Of a stretch of 20,429 nt of DNA, positions 6,969 through 13,716 are shown one piece after another. The stretch lies in NCBI GenBank assembly GCA_900769075.1, contig CAAGFE010000083.1, forward strand, positions 1 to 20,429. Direction: 5' to 3'. The notes beneath the pieces are model-generated. The model saw nothing but the letters and a program-made list of their open reading frames with translations, did no database searches and was not told the origin of the DNA. The position numbers were made by a program, and so were the translations under genes. The stretch is from Clostridia bacterium. GTDB taxonomy: Bacteria; Bacillota; Clostridia; Christensenellales; Aristaeellaceae. How positions within the stretch are numbered: position 1 is the first letter of the stretch; every line of letters starts with the position of its first letter.

Positions 6969-7081
6969 TGAGCAGCCAGAGCCGCCATCCTATGCAGCCG
7001 CACTCCAACGCCTATGGAGCGCGAGGGGGTCCGGGGGGAATGCACTCTTTGGCATTCCCCCCGGCGGCTTTCTGCCGCTTT

Positions 7082-7265
7082 CGATGCGCGAAAGCGGCCT
7101 TGTGCCCAGGCTTCGCTCGGCGATTGCAAGCAATCGCTGTCGCTCGTCGCGCACAGCGCGACCTGTATTTCGACGTGCGAAAGCGGCCTTGTGCCCAGGC
7201 TTCGCTTGGCGATTGCAAGCAATCGCTGTCGCTCGTCGCGCACAGCGCGACCTGTATTTCGACGC
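7082..7265 (-). repeat. Tandem duplication of repeat module D core (89-bp period)
   Basis: Two nearly identical units follow each other. GCGAAAGCGGCCTTGTGCCC begins at 7088 and recurs at 7177, a period of 89 bp. Each carries GCGATTGCAAGCAATCGC and GCGCACAGCGCG. The surrounding 6969-7081 and 7266-7327 contain no recognisable gene. Confidence 0.9.
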
Positions 7266-7339
7266 GACGAAATAGGATTGCAATAATTTCCGCAGGGCAT
7301 TGGCATGACATTGCACATTACACAGATGGAGGAATCAAG

Positions 7340-8506
7340 ATGGGTTCGCTTTTGCTGGCTGTGATCTACGCAGCCTTTATCAGCCTGGGCCTGCCGGACG
7401 CGCTGCTGGGCTCCGCCTGGCCGATCATGCATGCACAGATGGAGGTTCCCCTGTCCTACGCAGGCATTGTGACCTTTGTCGTCGCCCTGGGCACGGTGGT
7501 GTCCTCCCTGATGAGCGACCGGCTGACCCTGCGTCTGGGTGCGGGCCGCGTCACCGCCATTTCCGTGGGATTGACTGCCCTGGCCCTGCTGGGCTTCTCC
7601 TGTTCCACCGAGTTCTGGATGCTGCTGCTCTTCGCCATTCCCTATGGGCTGGGCGCCGGCAGTGTGGACGCGGCCCTCAACAACTATGTCGCGCTCCACT
7701 TTTCCTCCCGCCACATGTCCTGGCTGCACTGCATGTGGGGCGTGGGCGCCTCCATCGGCCCGAGCATCATGGGCTGGGCGCTGACCGGCGGGCAGCAGAA
7801 CTGGCCCCTGGGCTATCGCACCGTCGGCCTGATCCAGGTCGGGCTGACGATGCTGCTCCTGTTCTCCCTCCCCCTGTGGAAGGGCCGCGCCGCCCTCTCC
7901 GCCGCCGACAAGAAGGTCAAGCCCCTGTCCATGCGGGCATTGGTGGCCCTGCCCGGCGCGAGGGAGATCATGGTGACCTTCTTCTGCTACTGCGCGCTGG
8001 AATCCACCGCCGGGCTGTGGGCCAGCAGCTTCCTGACCTACCACCACGGCCTGGACAAGGAAACCGCCGCAGCCTGCGCCAGCCTGTTCTACATCGGCAT
8101 CACCGCCGGACGCGCCGCCAACGGCTTCATCGCCGAGCGCTTCTCCGACACACGGCTCACCCGGATGGGCTTCGTCCTCATGGCCCTGGGGGTGATCGTC
8201 CTGCTGGCGCCGCTGGGGAAAGCCGCCGCCATGGCCGGCCTGATCCTCCTGGGGGTGGGCTGCGCACCGACCTATCCCTGCATCATCCATGCCACGCCCA
8301 TCCGCTTTGGCCGGGAGAAATCCCAGGCGTTCATCGGCGTGCAGATGGCCAGCGCCTACCTGGGCTCCACGCTGATGCCCCCGCTCTTCGGACTGCTGGC
8401 AAATCACATTTCCGTCGGCCTGTACCCGGCCTATCTGGCGCTCCTCCTGCTGCTGATGGTTCTGATGCACGAGCGTGTGGTGAAAGCCACGGAGCATCCT
8501 GCCTGA
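7340..8506 (+). CDS. MFS transporter
   Basis: A 388-residue membrane protein with about 12 hydrophobic segments, the normal size for the major facilitator superfamily. GGAGG at 7328-7332 is 7 nt before the ATG; the much longer open frame upstream is repeat sequence and is not coding. A SDRLTLRLGAGRV stretch between TM2 and TM3 corresponds to the MFS A-motif, and YGLGAGSVDAALNNYVA plus WLHCMWGVGASIGP in TM4-TM5 resemble the FucP/sugar and YfkF-like MFS branches. The substrate cannot be named. A strong hairpin terminator follows at 8522, so the gene is probably monocistronic. Confidence 0.9.
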   Translation: MGSLLLAVIYAAFISLGLPDALLGSAWPIMHAQMEVPLSYAGIVTFVVALGTVVSSLMSDRLTLRLGAGRVTAISVGLTALALLGFSCSTEFWMLLLFAIPYGLGAGSVDAALNNYVALHFSSRHMSWLHCMWGVGASIGPSIMGWALTGGQQNWPLGYRTVGLIQVGLTMLLLFSLPLWKGRAALSAADKKVKPLSMRALVALPGAREIMVTFFCYCALESTAGLWASSFLTYHHGLDKETAAACASLFYIGITAGRAANGFIAERFSDTRLTRMGFVLMALGVIVLLAPLGKAAAMAGLILLGVGCAPTYPCIIHATPIRFGREKSQAFIGVQMASAYLGSTLMPPLFGLLANHISVGLYPAYLALLLLLMVLMHERVVKATEHPA

Positions 8507-8521
8507 TTGCGAACTCCATAG

Positions 8522-8563
8522 GCCCGCAGTGTGTCCCGGGGACAGGCTGCGGGCACATTTATT
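8522..8563 (+). terminator. Hairpin terminator after the MFS gene
   Basis: GCCCGCAG (8522-8529) pairs with CTGCGGGC (8547-8554), and an inner TGTCCC/GGGACA helix extends the stem. The tail ACATTTATT is only moderately T-rich. Confidence 0.65.
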
Positions 8564-8567
8564 CCCC

Positions 8568-8596
8568 TTGACATATTTCGGATGGAAGCATATGAT
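8568..8596 (+). promoter_or_regulatory. SigA-type promoter of the YwaF-family gene
   Basis: Consensus TTGACA at 8568-8573 with TATGAT at 8591-8596, 17 bp apart. It lies directly after the preceding terminator. Confidence 0.85.
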
Positions 8597-8630
8597 TTGA
8601 TGGACAAAAGCGGAAAGAAGGAAAATGGTG

Positions 8631-9395
8631 ATGTCCATGGAAACGCTGCGATTATGGCTGATCGGCGAAATGGGTACGCCCGGCGAATATCAGTATCAGT
8701 CCATCCACTGGTACACGCTGGCAATCGTTGGCGCGGCGATAGGCGCACTGGTCATCTGCCAGCTTTGCATCCGGAAAAAGTCTGCCGCCAGCCGCAGGCT
8801 GCTGGTGGCGGTCTGCATTTTTCAGCTTGCCTTTGAGCTGCTTTGGCGGCTGATCTATCTGTTTGTCAAGGGGGATTCCATCCTTTGCTGGTGGCCTGTC
8901 TATCCCTGCAATCTGAACGGCATTTTGATTCCCCTCGCTGCCCTGCTGAAATGGCTGAGCTGGAAAAAGGCCTTGTATCTTTTCGGCTTTGTGGGCGGGG
9001 TGCTCACCTTTGCCATGCCGGAGGGCATCTTCTGCACGGATGTGATGGTTTTTCCCGTCCTGAAGAGCATCCTGCAGCACACGGGCATCCTGCTGATTCC
9101 GCTGCTGGAGTACGTCAGCGCCACCTATCGCGCCACCCTGAAGGATATGGGATGGGTGGTGGGCGGGTGTCTGCTCCATGTGGTCAACTGTGAGGGCATT
9201 GACCGTTTGCTGGGATTCACCGAGGACTATATGTTCTTCCGCAGCGGCCTGCCCTTTGTCATTCCCGGCGTTCCCCAGTTCCTGACCCTGTCCGTCTTTG
9301 CGCTGCTGGTGCTGGGCCTGCTCTGTGCGCTGAGCGATCTCAAGGGCTCCGCGGCCTTCTTGCGGAAATTGGGCAGAAGCACGGCCCGGTCATAA
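8631..9395 (+). CDS. YwaF-family (TIGR02206/TMEM164-like) integral membrane protein
   Basis: A 254-residue protein with about six or seven transmembrane segments. The motif PVYPCNLNGILIPLAALLK followed by YLFGFVGGVLTFAMPEG and a later LQHTGILLIPL matches the pattern of the YwaF/TP0381 family (PLHLCN..., GG...P, H), whose biochemical role is not established. Three starts are close together (ATG 8625, GTG 8628, ATG 8631). AAGGA at 8618-8622 gives the best spacing to 8631. It has its own promoter. It is the last complete host gene before the attachment site. Confidence 0.8.
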   Translation: MSMETLRLWLIGEMGTPGEYQYQSIHWYTLAIVGAAIGALVICQLCIRKKSAASRRLLVAVCIFQLAFELLWRLIYLFVKGDSILCWWPVYPCNLNGILIPLAALLKWLSWKKALYLFGFVGGVLTFAMPEGIFCTDVMVFPVLKSILQHTGILLIPLLEYVSATYRATLKDMGWVVGGCLLHVVNCEGIDRLLGFTEDYMFFRSGLPFVIPGVPQFLTLSVFALLVLGLLCALSDLKGSAAFLRKLGRSTARS

Positions 9396-9617
9396 GCGCG
9401 TACACCCGCCCTGCTTCCCGCAGCCTCCAGGCCGCATGCTACCCCGCAGCCTGGGCCGGTTGGAAACAGCACCTGGGAACGTCCATGATGCCTGCCGCCG
9501 GTCGATTGGGAGCAGCCGGGGATACAGGCCGATTCCGCTCCGGACGTCGGCTCCCCGGGCATACTCAATCCGCTGCAGGATTCTCCGGCGAAAGGCATCG
9601 TGATGTTTTTGCAACAC
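9396..9617. other. Host intergenic region with no recognised gene
   Basis: Between the YwaF-family stop codon and the tRNA-side terminator I see only short GC-rich inverted repeats and no credible ribosome binding site or ORF. No clear terminator for the upstream gene could be assigned. Confidence 0.6.
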
Positions 9618-9654
9618 AAAAAAACGACCGGATTTCACTGGAAACCGGTCGTTT
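9618..9654 (-). terminator. Intrinsic terminator downstream of the tRNA-Pro 3' end
   Basis: On the minus strand AACGACCGG pairs with CCGGTCGTT, extended inward by TTTC/GAAA, and is followed by a run of seven T (the A run at 9618-9624). It starts 7 bases after the tRNA 3' end. It is presumably the native terminator of the tRNA-Pro gene that the element interrupted. Confidence 0.9.
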
Positions 9655-9660
9655 CGCATG

Positions 9661-9704
9661 TCGAAGTGGCGGGATTCGAACCCGCGGCCTTTTGGTCCCG
9701 AATT
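9661..9704 (-). other. Attachment site: 3' half of tRNA-Pro(CGG)
   Basis: Read on the minus strand this is a tRNA 3' half: anticodon loop TTCGGGA (anticodon CGG, proline), stem CCAAA, variable loop AGGCC, T-arm GCGGG-TTCGAAT-CCCGC (9685-9669) and acceptor strand CACTTCG plus discriminator A (9661). CCA is not encoded. The expected 5' anticodon stem strand TTTGG is missing; the sequence upstream of the loop reads GAATGCAA and no D-arm follows. Tyrosine integrases commonly use tRNA 3' ends as attachment sites, and the integrase gene is next door. The reconstituted full tRNA should lie at the far end of the element, outside the window. Confidence 0.88.
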
Positions 9705-9742
9705 GCATTCGCGGTTGCCAGGCTGTGCATGGATTGTAGATA

Positions 9743-9769
9743 ATGTGTCTGATGTGGGAAATGTGGAGG
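9743..9769 (+). repeat. Three ATGTG motifs at 9-bp spacing in the att arm
   Basis: ATGTG begins at 9743, 9752 and 9761, between the attachment site and the integrase stop codon. The regular 9-bp spacing suggests arm-type protein binding sites, but three copies of a pentamer are weak evidence. Confidence 0.35.
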
Positions 9770-9856
9770 ATAAATCGTGCATGACGCAAAGCGGGAGGTT
9801 GTGCATATGGGTTATTTGCGCAGTATGTGTCCCCGATGATTGTCCCCATCCAGTGC

Positions 9857-11230
9857 TTAGGTCGTGGCGTCAGGATCCTCCGTCGAGAAGGAAGCGACGT
9901 CAAGGTAGTGCTGCATGGCTCTGGCGCTGGCCAGGTCGCGGCTGCGGATGGCGTGGGCGTAAAAGCGGAAGGTAGTGTCCGGCGAGGAATGGCCCAGGCG
10001 ATGCGCGACGGCGACGGCGTCCAGGTTGTTCGCCAGCAGCAGGGTTGCGTGGCTGTGGCGCAGATCGTGGAAGCGGACGCCGGTGAAGCCGTTAGCATCG
10101 GCGAATTTGCGGAATTGCTTGGAGGGGGTGTCGTGGTGGCAGGGCGTGCCGTCCCATCCGCAGACAATCCGGCCCTCTCCGCGCCACCGGTCACCCATGG
10201 CGGCAGCGTTTTCATCCTGCTGGGCGCGCGTCTCCGCCAGCAGGGTCATCATGCCGGCGGGGAGGTCGATGGTGCGCTCGCTGTCCTCGGTCTTGGTGGT
10301 GTCCAGGTAGTTGCCCTCGTCCGGGGTGTAGTTGAGCCCGCGGGATACCGTGATGGTGCATTTGTCAAAGTCTACGTCTGACCAGCACAGCGCACCGACC
10401 TCGGACAGGCGCAATCCGCAGAGCAGCGCCAGCATCACGGCGCTGCGGAAGGACAGGGACTCCTCACCCGACAGGCGGCGCAGGAGCTCCACGGCCTTCA
10501 CGTCGTCCAGGACGGTGAGCTTCCGCCTGCGTGCCTTGGGACGGGTTGCCTTTTTCATGGGGTTGGATGGGATCAGCTCCCAGGCCACGCTCATGTCAAA
10601 CATATCGCTGATGGTGTCATGGTAGTGCTGGATGGTGCGGTCGCTGAGCTTTTTCGGAGGCGGCAATGGCTTGTCCCTGTCCTGCTTGCGCTTGCGTGTC
10701 TCCGGGGCGATGGCGGTGGTGCGCTTACCTGTTTTTCGGATGTCCGCCAGCAGCTGCTCCATGTCCATGGCGGTGAGTGACGCCACTCGCCTGCTGCCGA
10801 TCCGGGGCAGAACCCTGGTCTCCATCAGGTTGCGATAGGTTTTGACCGTGGTCGGCTTGAGGTTGGGGATGCAGTGCAGCTCCATCCACTTGTCGTAGAG
10901 CTGCTGCACAGTGGTCGGGCAATGCTCCTGCGAGGGTACTGCGGTGGCGCCATGGCGGAGGAGGATGGCGTCCTCCTGGCTGATGCCGTACTTGTCGATC
11001 AGGCGCTGTATCTCCGCATAGGTACGGGCCTGCTCCTCCCGCTGCGTTTGCTCAATGCCCTCCTGGGCCATCATGCGGGCCAGCATCAGGGAGCAGGCTC
11101 GGCGCTGCTCGTCCTCGGACATGGTGTCGGGGAAGCTGACGTTTTTGCGCACCCATCCGCGCCCGTCGGCAGTGGATTTACGGTATCCAATTCGCCAGCT
11201 GTTTTCGCCGCGTTTTTCGATGGTTCCCAT
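9857..11230 (-). CDS. int: Tyrosine-type site-specific integrase
   Basis: A 457-residue tyrosine recombinase. The ATG at 11230 has GAGGGG 8 nt upstream; an in-frame GTG at 11239 is less likely. The N-terminus (GTIEKRGENSWRIGY) is an AP2-like arm-binding domain, followed by a SAM-like core-binding domain (TVQQLYDKWMELH ... TVKTYRNLM). The catalytic domain has all expected residues: Arg274 in GLRLSEVGAL, Lys313 in TTKTEDS, His388 and Arg391 in HDLRH, His414 in HRLGH and Tyr424 in FRFYAH. It would catalyse integration and excision at the tRNA-Pro site, which starts about 150 bp beyond its stop codon. A basic Arg/Lys/Pro insertion lies around residues 170-195. Confidence 0.96.
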   Translation of the reverse strand: MGTIEKRGENSWRIGYRKSTADGRGWVRKNVSFPDTMSEDEQRRACSLMLARMMAQEGIEQTQREEQARTYAEIQRLIDKYGISQEDAILLRHGATAVPSQEHCPTTVQQLYDKWMELHCIPNLKPTTVKTYRNLMETRVLPRIGSRRVASLTAMDMEQLLADIRKTGKRTTAIAPETRKRKQDRDKPLPPPKKLSDRTIQHYHDTISDMFDMSVAWELIPSNPMKKATRPKARRRKLTVLDDVKAVELLRRLSGEESLSFRSAVMLALLCGLRLSEVGALCWSDVDFDKCTITVSRGLNYTPDEGNYLDTTKTEDSERTIDLPAGMMTLLAETRAQQDENAAAMGDRWRGEGRIVCGWDGTPCHHDTPSKQFRKFADANGFTGVRFHDLRHSHATLLLANNLDAVAVAHRLGHSSPDTTFRFYAHAIRSRDLASARAMQHYLDVASFSTEDPDATT

Positions 11231-11279
11231 CGCATGCACCCCTCTGTGTATATATTATGGGTGTGTGTGTTTATTTTTG

Positions 11280-11388
11280 GTGTTACATGTGATACATGTG
11301 TTACGCTACCTATATTAAGTCATGCAAAAAAGGTAGGTGCTACATACGGGGGTAAAAGTGATACATCCCCCCGTTTTTTGTGTTACTT
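11280..11388 (+). repeat. Array of six GTGNTACAT iterons
   Basis: Nine-base motifs close to GTGNTACAT: three in perfect tandem (11280-11288 GTGTTACAT, 11289-11297 GTGATACAT, 11298-11306 GTGTTACGC), then 11337-11345 GTGCTACAT, 11358-11366 GTGATACAT and 11380-11388 GTGTTACTT, the last running into the end of the exported-protein gene. They fill the gap upstream of the integrase, where its promoter should be. This suggests a protein-binding array, for example for integrase, excisionase or an autoregulator. Confidence 0.75.
11346..11379 (+). terminator. Hairpin with T-run between int and the exported-protein gene
   Basis: ACGGGGG (11346-11352) pairs with CCCCCGT (11368-11374) around a loop that contains one iteron, followed by six T on the plus strand. 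Both flanking genes are on the minus strand, where the hairpin has no immediate T-run, so it may act mainly against antisense transcription or as a weak bidirectional terminator. Confidence 0.5.
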
Positions 11389-12126
11389 GCAGGAAATTGA
11401 CCACGCAAATCCGTCCGCGCAGTTGATGATCCAGGTGTATCCGGCGTATTTTTTGTCCGGCGTGATGAGGACGGTTTTCGTAATAGTTTCGCCGTCCTTG
11501 AGCGATCCGGAGCAGATCCACTCATCATAGCTTGGTACAAGGCTATAAGGATTGGCGCGCATCAGGTCGATGTCGTACGCACCGTCGCCATGAGCTGTGA
11601 TGGTGATTTCGGCCATTTGTGCGGTCGGCGGGAGGAAGAAACCGCTCAGGGCGGTGCCGGTGCCGCTGACGCTCCCGTCTGCAGCATCGGGGACGGGCTC
11701 CACCGTCAGCACCCATCCTGTGTCAAATTCCATGGCAATATAGTCAATCTGAACGTCTGAATCGTAGTATACTGCCTTGCTGTAATGCCGATAGGCGGAC
11801 ATGGTATAGTCATCGTCTGCTTTACCATCCGCGCTGATGGTAATGGTGCCCTTACTCGGCTCAGCCAGCTCGATGTGAAATGCCCAGACGCCAGAATCCA
11901 GGTCAAAGGCTGGAATGATGCCAATCCCGCTGCCGGAGAATGTCATGGATTGATCCGCTGCGGCTTCCCGGCTGAGCTGGTCAAGACGGGCGTTGATGGC
12001 GTCCCGGGCCTCGGCGAGCTGACCGGCGGGAAGCTGATCCCATCCTGGCACCAGCACGCCCTCCGCATGGGCCGCAGCAGATAGACAGAGCAGAAGGGCA
12101 GTAATCAGGCAAAACAGCTTCTTCAT
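11383..12126 (-). CDS. Exported protein of the lysogeny module, unknown function
   Basis: A 247-residue protein with a clear Sec signal peptide (residues 1-21, cleavage after AHA); there is no lipobox, LPXTG motif or further membrane helix. Residues about 24-55 form a helical segment (PAGQLAEARDAINARLDQL). Two beta-rich domains follow, the second containing SGTGTALSGFFLPP and ending GFAWSISCK, of a type seen in secreted Clostridia proteins. Its ATG overlaps the stop codon of the repressor gene (ATGA), so it should be made with the repressor during lysogeny. AAAGGA lies 9 nt before the start. By position, between int and repressor, it corresponds to the exported Ltp/Sie superinfection-exclusion proteins of lactic acid bacteria phages, but I see no sequence resemblance. 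The function is inferred from position only. Confidence 0.85.
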   Translation of the reverse strand: MKKLFCLITALLLCLSAAAHAEGVLVPGWDQLPAGQLAEARDAINARLDQLSREAAADQSMTFSGSGIGIIPAFDLDSGVWAFHIELAEPSKGTITISADGKADDDYTMSAYRHYSKAVYYDSDVQIDYIAMEFDTGWVLTVEPVPDAADGSVSGTGTALSGFFLPPTAQMAEITITAHGDGAYDIDLMRANPYSLVPSYDEWICSGSLKDGETITKTVLITPDKKYAGYTWIINCADGFAWSISCK

Positions 12127-12653
12127 GTGGGCGCATCCTTTCCGTTGTTGAGGAAGTCGGCAGTGATGTTGGATATATCCAGGATGGATGACAGCAAATT
12201 ATTTCCCTCTGTTATCACAGTAGATGGACTGTCGTGACAAAGACCAAAGAGCAATCCTGTCAAACCAAGCACGATCTGACGGACAAGCATAGCTGGCCGC
12301 GCGCCTGCCGTCTGCCTTCCGGCGGCATAGATGCGCAGCTGCTCAAAGAGAGCTTGCAGATCGTCCACGCTGACCGCGGGCATCCCGCTGGATTCGGCTG
12401 CGATGGTTGCTGCGTGGATGGCATCTGTCAGCGAATTGCTGTTGTTATGCTTGTCAGACGTCAGGCCCAGCAGATAGTCAGTGCTGACATCGTAATGTCT
12501 GGCAATCGCAATCAGCATGTCAAAGGGCGGCTCTCTGCCGTTTTCATATGCGGACACCATCCCCTGGGAGCAGTGGAGCGCCTCCTGCAGATCGGTCTGT
12601 TTTTCTCCTGCGTCCTGCCGAAGCTGGCGCAGCCTACGCGCAAATGCATCCAT
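12123..12653 (-). CDS. XRE-family repressor (CI-like)
   Basis: A 176-residue regulator. The ATG at 12653 has GGAGGT 7 nt upstream; longer open frames cross the promoter region. Residues about 5-62 are a Cro/CI-type helix-turn-helix (LRQLRQDAGEKQTDLQEAL, GMVSAYENGREPPFDML, DVSTDYLLGLT). The C-terminal part lacks the Ala-Gly cleavage site and Ser/Lys dyad of LexA/CI S24 peptidases. Instead it has a hydrophobic stretch around residues 120-140 (MLVRQIVLGLTGLLFGLC). Induction is therefore unlikely to go through RecA-stimulated self-cleavage. It is divergent from the early operon and coupled to the exported protein gene. Confidence 0.9.
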   Translation of the reverse strand: MDAFARRLRQLRQDAGEKQTDLQEALHCSQGMVSAYENGREPPFDMLIAIARHYDVSTDYLLGLTSDKHNNSNSLTDAIHAATIAAESSGMPAVSVDDLQALFEQLRIYAAGRQTAGARPAMLVRQIVLGLTGLLFGLCHDSPSTVITEGNNLLSSILDISNITADFLNNGKDAPT

Positions 12654-12676
12654 ACCATCTACCTCCGTATGATCGT

Positions 12677-12705
12677 ATTTTAATCGTATATTGATTATTT
12701 GTAAA
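12677..12705 (-). promoter_or_regulatory. Repressor-operon promoter (PRM-like)
   Basis: On the minus strand TTTACA (12705-12700) and TAAAAT (12682-12677) are 17 bp apart. The -35 box is embedded in the imperfect palindrome at 12693-12710. Confidence 0.7.
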
Positions 12706-12760
12706 TCATCTTTGCTATTTGTGCATATTATCAATTTGTGTATTGACAAAACGCAAATAG
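12693..12760. promoter_or_regulatory. Putative operator array of the lysis-lysogeny switch
   Basis: ATTTGT half-sites start at 12697, 12717 and 12734, and the inverted form CAAATAG lies at 12754-12760. GATTATTTGTAAATCATC (12693-12710) is an imperfect 18-bp palindrome over the leftward -35 box. CTATTTG (12715-12721) and CAAATAG (12754-12760) bracket the rightward -35 box. These are plausible binding sites for one or both XRE regulators. Confidence 0.55.
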
Positions 12761-12771
12761 AGATATACAAT
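12743..12771 (+). promoter_or_regulatory. Early rightward promoter (PR-like)
   Basis: TTGACA at 12743-12748 and TACAAT at 12766-12771 are separated by 17 bp. Transcription would start near 12778 and drive the operon from 12866 onwards with a leader of about 88 nt. Confidence 0.85.
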
Positions 12772-12865
12772 AACATCATATCAGCAAAACGAGAGAAATT
12801 TGTGGCTGATATGTACGGGAACCGCGACAGAATCCCCGTAAAATACACGGAAAAGGAGGCAGACA

Positions 12866-13354
12866 ATGAACAAACAGAACATCTACTACGCCGCACGCAT
12901 GGAGGCGGCGAAGCGCGACCGTGTCTTTGCCAGCAGGGAAAGGACGGCGGAGCTGCTGTACATCAGCGTAGAATCGCTGGCGGACTACGAAAACGACGGC
13001 AACACGCCTCCCTGCGATGTGGTGGCCTGCATGTGCCGGGTGTACGGCACCCCCGCGCTGAAAAACGATCATGTGCGCGCCTGCTGCCCGCTGATGCAGG
13101 AAGGCGTGGCGGAAAAGAGCGAGCTTGCCCGCGCCGCGCTGAGCTGGATCACCACGCTCAACAGCGTGGAAGCCCTGGGGCGGGAGTTTGCTGCCCTGGC
13201 CATCGACGGGCGGATCGACCCGGAGGAGGTGGCTGCGTCGATGGCGATCCGCAAGAAGGCGGTGGAGCTGACCCGGGTGATGCAGGAAACCATCACCGCG
13301 ATTGATACGGCGATGCACACAGACGCGGGAAAAGACGGAGGTAGAACCCCATGA
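12866..13354 (+). CDS. XRE-like helix-turn-helix regulator (Cro position)
   Basis: A 162-residue protein and the first gene of the rightward operon; AAGGAGG lies 6 nt upstream. The N-terminal 70 residues contain a divergent HTH (SRERTAELLYISVESLADYE, NTPPCDVVACMCRVYGTPAL) similar to small phage XRE regulators of Clostridia. The remaining helical region (residues 80-150) is not recognised. Its position opposite the CI-like gene suggests a Cro- or antirepressor-type role. Its stop codon overlaps the next ATG by four bases (ATGA). Confidence 0.8.
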   Translation: MNKQNIYYAARMEAAKRDRVFASRERTAELLYISVESLADYENDGNTPPCDVVACMCRVYGTPALKNDHVRACCPLMQEGVAEKSELARAALSWITTLNSVEALGREFAALAIDGRIDPEEVAASMAIRKKAVELTRVMQETITAIDTAMHTDAGKDGGRTP

Positions 13355-13707
13355 AGATGATGACATGCCGGGAAGCCAGCGAGGCGCTGCAGTCCTACGG
13401 CGTGACAAAGGACAGGATCAAGCGCGGCTGCCTGGAGGGCAAGTATCCGCATATCCGCATCGGCAACCGCATCCTGGTGGACGTGGACAGGCTGGAGGCG
13501 ATCGTGTCCAGGGAGATGCGGCAAAAGGATGATCTGCTGAGCACCCAGGAGCTTGCGCAGCGCGTTGGCCTGAGCGAAAGCTCGATCCGGCGCGCGGTAG
13601 CGGATGGATGGATCCCATGCGTAATCGTGGGCAGAAATATGCGCTTCCGACTGGCGGAGGTACAGGCGGCGATTGAAAGAAAAATGGGCGAGCGTTACAG
13701 CGGATAA
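13351..13707 (+). CDS. Excisionase-like protein with two tandem HTH domains
   Basis: A 118-residue protein made of two MerR/excisionase-type (HTH_17) units. Residues 1-58 contain MTCREASEALQSYGV...RIGNRILVDVDRLEAIV, and residues 62-113 contain LSTQELAQRVGLSESSIRRA...VGRNMRFRLAEVQAAIE. Each has the helix-turn-helix plus wing ending in a RxxxxRF/ILV-type strand. Such proteins direct excision or act as regulators. It overlaps the preceding gene by ATGA and lies 9 nt before the replication gene. Whether it is the excisionase of this element's integrase is inference. Confidence 0.8.
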   Translation: MKMMTCREASEALQSYGVTKDRIKRGCLEGKYPHIRIGNRILVDVDRLEAIVSREMRQKDDLLSTQELAQRVGLSESSIRRAVADGWIPCVIVGRNMRFRLAEVQAAIERKMGERYSG

Positions 13708-13716
13708 GGAGCTGCC

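Noticed and set aside
7082..7265. Possible CRISPR-like array
   Set aside because: There are only two units, the whole 89 bp is repeated with no unique spacer between, and no cas genes are nearby.
6875..8638. A 587-codon minus-strand frame opposite the MFS gene
   Set aside because: It is a shadow of a clear membrane transporter and runs into repeat modules at its end.
9661..9750. An intact tRNA gene
   Set aside because: Only the anticodon loop and 3' half are present. The 5' anticodon stem strand, D-arm and 5' acceptor strand are missing, so it is an attachment-site remnant.
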